A stretch of DNA of 64,000 nucleotides from Flavobacterium sp. N2038 (GTDB lineage: Bacteria; Bacteroidota; Bacteroidia; Flavobacteriales; Flavobacteriaceae). The stretch spans positions 3,038,001-3,102,000 of the forward strand of contig NZ_CP110001.1 of the NCBI RefSeq assembly GCF_025947185.1, given 5' to 3'. Shown one piece after another: positions 61,061 to 64,000 of the stretch. The notes under the pieces are model-generated. The model was given only the letters and a program-made list of their open reading frames with translations, did not search any database and was not told the origin of the DNA. Numbering within the stretch: the stretch's first letter is position 1; every line of letters begins with the position of its first letter. The position numbers were made by a program, and so were the translations under genes.

Positions 61061-62992
61061 ATGAAAAGAAGAATTACTATACTCATACTGCTGACTATAC
61101 AACTGGTATATTCTCAGACAAAAAACAAAGCTGCAGACGCTTTGTTTGATAAAATGTACTACATCGATGCGGCAAAATCCTATGAGATGTCGATAAAAAA
61201 TGGTGATACCTCCAAAGAAGTTTTGCAGCGTATTGGCGATGCTTATTACTTTAATACACAAATGGAAAATGCCAGTAAATGGTACAGCAAACTGGTTGCA
61301 GAATATCCCGATCAGGTTTCCTCAGAATATTATTTCCGATATGCACAGTCCTTACAGGGAATTCAAAACTATGAACTGGCAAAAAAATGGATGGTTAACT
61401 TTTCCGCGAAAAAAAAATCTACTGATTCCCGTGCTCAGAATTTTTCTTTAAAAACAGTAACACTGGAAGATATCGAAAGGATTAAACCGCAATTTATACT
61501 GGAAAACCTGGAAATAAACTCGGCTTATTCTGATTTTGGACCAATGTTTTACAAGGGCAATCTGGTATACTCTACTACATCTGATTCTTCTTATGTAAAA
61601 ACAGCAAAGTATGGATGGAACGATCAGCCGTATCTAAATTTGCAACTCGGACAAATAAGTCCAACGCAAACCAATGTTTCTTTTAAAGAGCGTTTTGCTA
61701 AAGAAATCACCACACAATATCACGAAGCCTGTGTCGCATTTTCACCAGACGAAAAAACGATTTATTTTACCCGAAATAATTACAACGGGAAACTAAAAAG
61801 AGATACGAAAGGCGTTAATAACTTAAAAATCTATTCGGCTAAAGCAACAGAAAACAGTAACGGAACTGTAAAATGGGAAAATGTAAAAGAACTTCCCTTC
61901 AACAGCGATAATTATTCTGTCGGACAACCTTCTATAAGTAAAGACGGGAAAAAGTTATACTTTGTTTCAGATATGCCAGGAACTATTGGTTCTACAGATC
62001 TTTTTGTCGTAGATATTCTGGGTGAAGACCAATACTCAAATCCTAAAAATCTGGGCGAAAAAGTAAATACCAGCGGGCGCGAAATGTTTCCTTTTATCAC
62101 AGATCAGGCTTTGTATTTTGCTTCTGACGGATTTCTTGGCCTTGGCGGACTTGATGTTTTTGAAAGTCGGTTAAATGATGGTGCTTTTGATGTTCCTTCT
62201 AATCTTGGCGCTCCATTAAACAGTAATATGGATGATTTTGGTTATATCGTAAACGAAGAAACCAATAAAGGCTTTGTCTGTTCAAACAGAAAAACCGGAA
62301 AAGGCGACGATGATATTTATTCTTTTGAAAGAACCTGTGTTCAGTCAATTGACGGGTATATATTTGATGCTGTTTCAAACAACAAAATTCCAGGTGCCAT
62401 TGTAACGCTTAAAAACAATTCGAATCAAAAAATAGAAGAAACCGTTTCTAAAATTGATGGAAAATTTGAATTTAGTGAGCCTATAAATTGTAATACCTCC
62501 TATACCATTGAAGCAGTTAAAGATAATTTCCATACGGTTTCAAAAGCAGTTACAACTGCGTCATTTTCCGGAATAACCCAAGTTCCTATCGGACTTGACC
62601 CTGCCCTAATTGAGCGTAAAGATGGGCTCTTAAAAATTAAAATCGGAATCATATTATTTGATCTCAACAAATCAGATATTCGTTATGATGCTGCTATAGA
62701 ACTAAATAAAATAGTTTTATTAATGACACAATACAGCACCATCACCATTAAAATCGAATCACATACCGATTCAAGAGCAAATGATCAGTATAATCTCGAA
62801 TTATCTGATCGAAGAGCCAAAGCAACCAGAGATTATATCATTTCTCAGGGAATTGCTCCTGAACGAATTGAAAGCGCAATAGGTTATGGAGAAACTCAAC
62901 TGCTTAACAACTGCTCAAATGGTGTACCTTGTACGGAGGCACAACACCAAATGAACCGACGAAGCGAATTTATCATTACCAAGATGCAGTAA
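61061..62992 (+). CDS. OmpA-family protein with TPR and beta-propeller repeats, T9SS-associated
   Basis: A 643-residue protein with signal MKRRITILILLTIQLVYSQT. Residues about 20-130 are TPR-like, about 160-420 carry PD40-like beta-propeller blades (GQPSISKDGKKLYFVSDMPG, EMFPFITDQALYFASDGFLG), about 430-520 are a carboxypeptidase-regulatory-like beta-sandwich, and about 530-643 are an OmpA C-terminal domain with ESHTDSRANDQYNLELSDRR, which binds peptidoglycan. This architecture is typical of the gene downstream of sprF-like genes and probably anchors the complex to the cell wall. It starts 11 bases after the SprF-like gene. Confidence 0.93.
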   Translation: MKRRITILILLTIQLVYSQTKNKAADALFDKMYYIDAAKSYEMSIKNGDTSKEVLQRIGDAYYFNTQMENASKWYSKLVAEYPDQVSSEYYFRYAQSLQGIQNYELAKKWMVNFSAKKKSTDSRAQNFSLKTVTLEDIERIKPQFILENLEINSAYSDFGPMFYKGNLVYSTTSDSSYVKTAKYGWNDQPYLNLQLGQISPTQTNVSFKERFAKEITTQYHEACVAFSPDEKTIYFTRNNYNGKLKRDTKGVNNLKIYSAKATENSNGTVKWENVKELPFNSDNYSVGQPSISKDGKKLYFVSDMPGTIGSTDLFVVDILGEDQYSNPKNLGEKVNTSGREMFPFITDQALYFASDGFLGLGGLDVFESRLNDGAFDVPSNLGAPLNSNMDDFGYIVNEETNKGFVCSNRKTGKGDDDIYSFERTCVQSIDGYIFDAVSNNKIPGAIVTLKNNSNQKIEETVSKIDGKFEFSEPINCNTSYTIEAVKDNFHTVSKAVTTASFSGITQVPIGLDPALIERKDGLLKIKIGIILFDLNKSDIRYDAAIELNKIVLLMTQYSTITIKIESHTDSRANDQYNLELSDRRAKATRDYIISQGIAPERIESAIGYGETQLLNNCSNGVPCTEAQHQMNRRSEFIITKMQ

Positions 62993-63035
62993 GATTAAGC
63001 CGCTGCTTAAAACTATGTGTCACAAACTTAAACCT

Positions 63036-63064
63036 AACTCCATCAGTATTGATGGAGTTTTTTA
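63036..63064 (+). terminator. Intrinsic terminator of the adhesin operon
   Basis: AACTCCATCA (63036-63045) pairs with TGATGGAGTT (63050-63059), followed by a T-run, 43 bases after the OmpA-family gene. Confidence 0.85.
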
Positions 63065-63247
63065 TGCTTTAAAACTTTTTAATAAAAATGATCTTTTTTT
63101 TCACTAACTTGTTGTATCAATAATAATTAGCATTATTTACTGTTTAAAATAAGATCTACTTATACATTATCAACAAACGATATAGCGCGGCTTCTCTAAA
63201 AATAATTTTATTCAATGCGCTTATTTTTATAATTAAAAGCTAAAATT

Positions 63248-64000
63248 ATGCGAGTATCCGTAATCCGAAAAAATATAAAACTTACCCCAGATTCCAGAAG
63301 AGTTGTTGCCAGATACTTTATGAATGGCGATGAACGAACCCAACAAATGGTAGGTCGTATTATGTTACTGGATGAAAAACAGGTATTAGAAACTTTAGAA
63401 CAAACCCTTCGCGAATTTGCCAGACGCCATCGCAATATTTCTTCTGTTTTTCTTAAGCATTGCGAAAAAATAAAACCATTAATTGTTGCTATGCAAATTG
63501 ATTATGATGCGATGTCTCTTAATCGAAAATTACTCATAGGTTCTTATTGCACAATGGAGTATGCTATAGAATCCGCAGCTATTTTTAATCCTTCAATAGT
63601 AGAAGACTTTGATCAGTCGGGACTTGGAGCCGGAGAAAAAAGAGTCATATTGTCTTTTCGGGCCACAGGAGAAGGTCATATTTCATCCATCGTTTTTAGA
63701 AGAGGAATACTAGACAAGAATAATGATTTGCAAATAATGAAAATTGGAAATCAGATTGATAAAGCCGAAGTTGAACACAAAACCTTATTCAATAAAGAAC
63801 GTTTTTTGACGAAGTTGTGCGAAATGCATACAGCAGACAAATATATCGACCAGATTATGCAGAATCTCCCGGATGAATTTGAATTTGTTGCCCTAAAAAA
63901 TATTGTAAATACAGCGCTCACAGATCCTTCGATGCGTCAGGAAAGAAGAACTGCACTCGAAGAAATAATCTGGCTGGCCAACTCCTTTTATGACCTACAA
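63248..64000 (+). CDS. GH130-family glycoside phosphorylase/hydrolase, 3' truncated by window edge
   Basis: The open frame begins with ATG at 63248 and is still open at the window end after 251 codons. The N-terminal block IRKNIKLTPDSRRVVARYFM followed by EFARRHRNISSVFLKH, KLLIGSYCTMEYAIESAAIF and ATGEGHISSIVFRRG matches the long N-terminal part of GH130 mannosyl-phosphorylase-type enzymes. The catalytic beta-propeller lies beyond the window. Members act on beta-mannosides with phosphate or water; the substrate is not decided here. It follows the adhesin operon after a terminator and appears to start its own unit. Confidence 0.85.
   Translation, partial: MRVSVIRKNIKLTPDSRRVVARYFMNGDERTQQMVGRIMLLDEKQVLETLEQTLREFARRHRNISSVFLKHCEKIKPLIVAMQIDYDAMSLNRKLLIGSYCTMEYAIESAAIFNPSIVEDFDQSGLGAGEKRVILSFRATGEGHISSIVFRRGILDKNNDLQIMKIGNQIDKAEVEHKTLFNKERFLTKLCEMHTADKYIDQIMQNLPDEFEFVALKNIVNTALTDPSMRQERRTALEEIIWLANSFYDLQ

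Overview
The window looks like a chromosome segment of a Flavobacterium-type member of the Bacteroidota. It is AT-rich. Promoters carry TAnnTTTG-like -7 boxes. There is a type IX secretion (T9SS) adhesin with a type B sorting domain and SprF/OmpA partners, and many intergenic hairpins. No tRNA, rRNA, CRISPR array, transposase or prophage gene was seen.

0-9.9 kb: the 3' end of a polysaccharide deacetylase; a minus-strand heavy-metal efflux operon (His/Cys-rich small protein, CzcA-type RND pump fused to a TolC-like domain, lipoprotein adaptor); a plus-strand methyltransferase; and two exported proteins of unknown function.

10.5-25.4 kb is the most unusual part. Two LodA-like oxidase loci sit tail to tail. 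The plus-strand locus encodes a catalase-like/LodA-like fusion, a LodB-like flavoprotein and a phospholipase-D-like protein. The minus-strand five-gene operon encodes a lipocalin/nitrobindin-like protein, a VioB-type ferritin-like protein, a second divergent LodA-like protein, a radical-SAM/SPASM enzyme and a second flavoprotein. I infer that both loci make protein-derived quinone oxidases, the second with a radical-SAM maturation route and perhaps an imine-coupling product pathway. Motif-level family assignments are good; the function as a system is inference.

25.9-28.3 kb: a BlaR1/BlaI pair with a clear operator. 28.6-40.4 kb: a low-oxygen block. It holds a Crp/Fnr regulator, truncated hemoglobin, a copper-uptake set (small protein, lipoprotein, OprC/NosA-like TonB receptor) and a run nadA-nadB-ric-nrdD-(separate glycyl-radical peptide)-nrdG-CopD-like. 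Three copies of an FNR-like box (TATGAT-N4-ATCATA or one mismatch) each lie 33-34 bp centre to centre from a -7 box. One of them faces only a 75-nt stretch ending in a terminator, which suggests a small RNA.

40.5-49.4 kb: a type I secretion-like operon (degenerate ABC, HlyD, TolC, small exported protein), a nitroreductase, an AraC regulator, a truncated osmC remnant, an esterase and a nucleosidase. 49.7-63.0 kb: a roughly 3,474-residue repeat adhesin followed by SprF-like and OmpA-like genes. The window closes inside a GH130-type glycoside phosphorylase/hydrolase gene.
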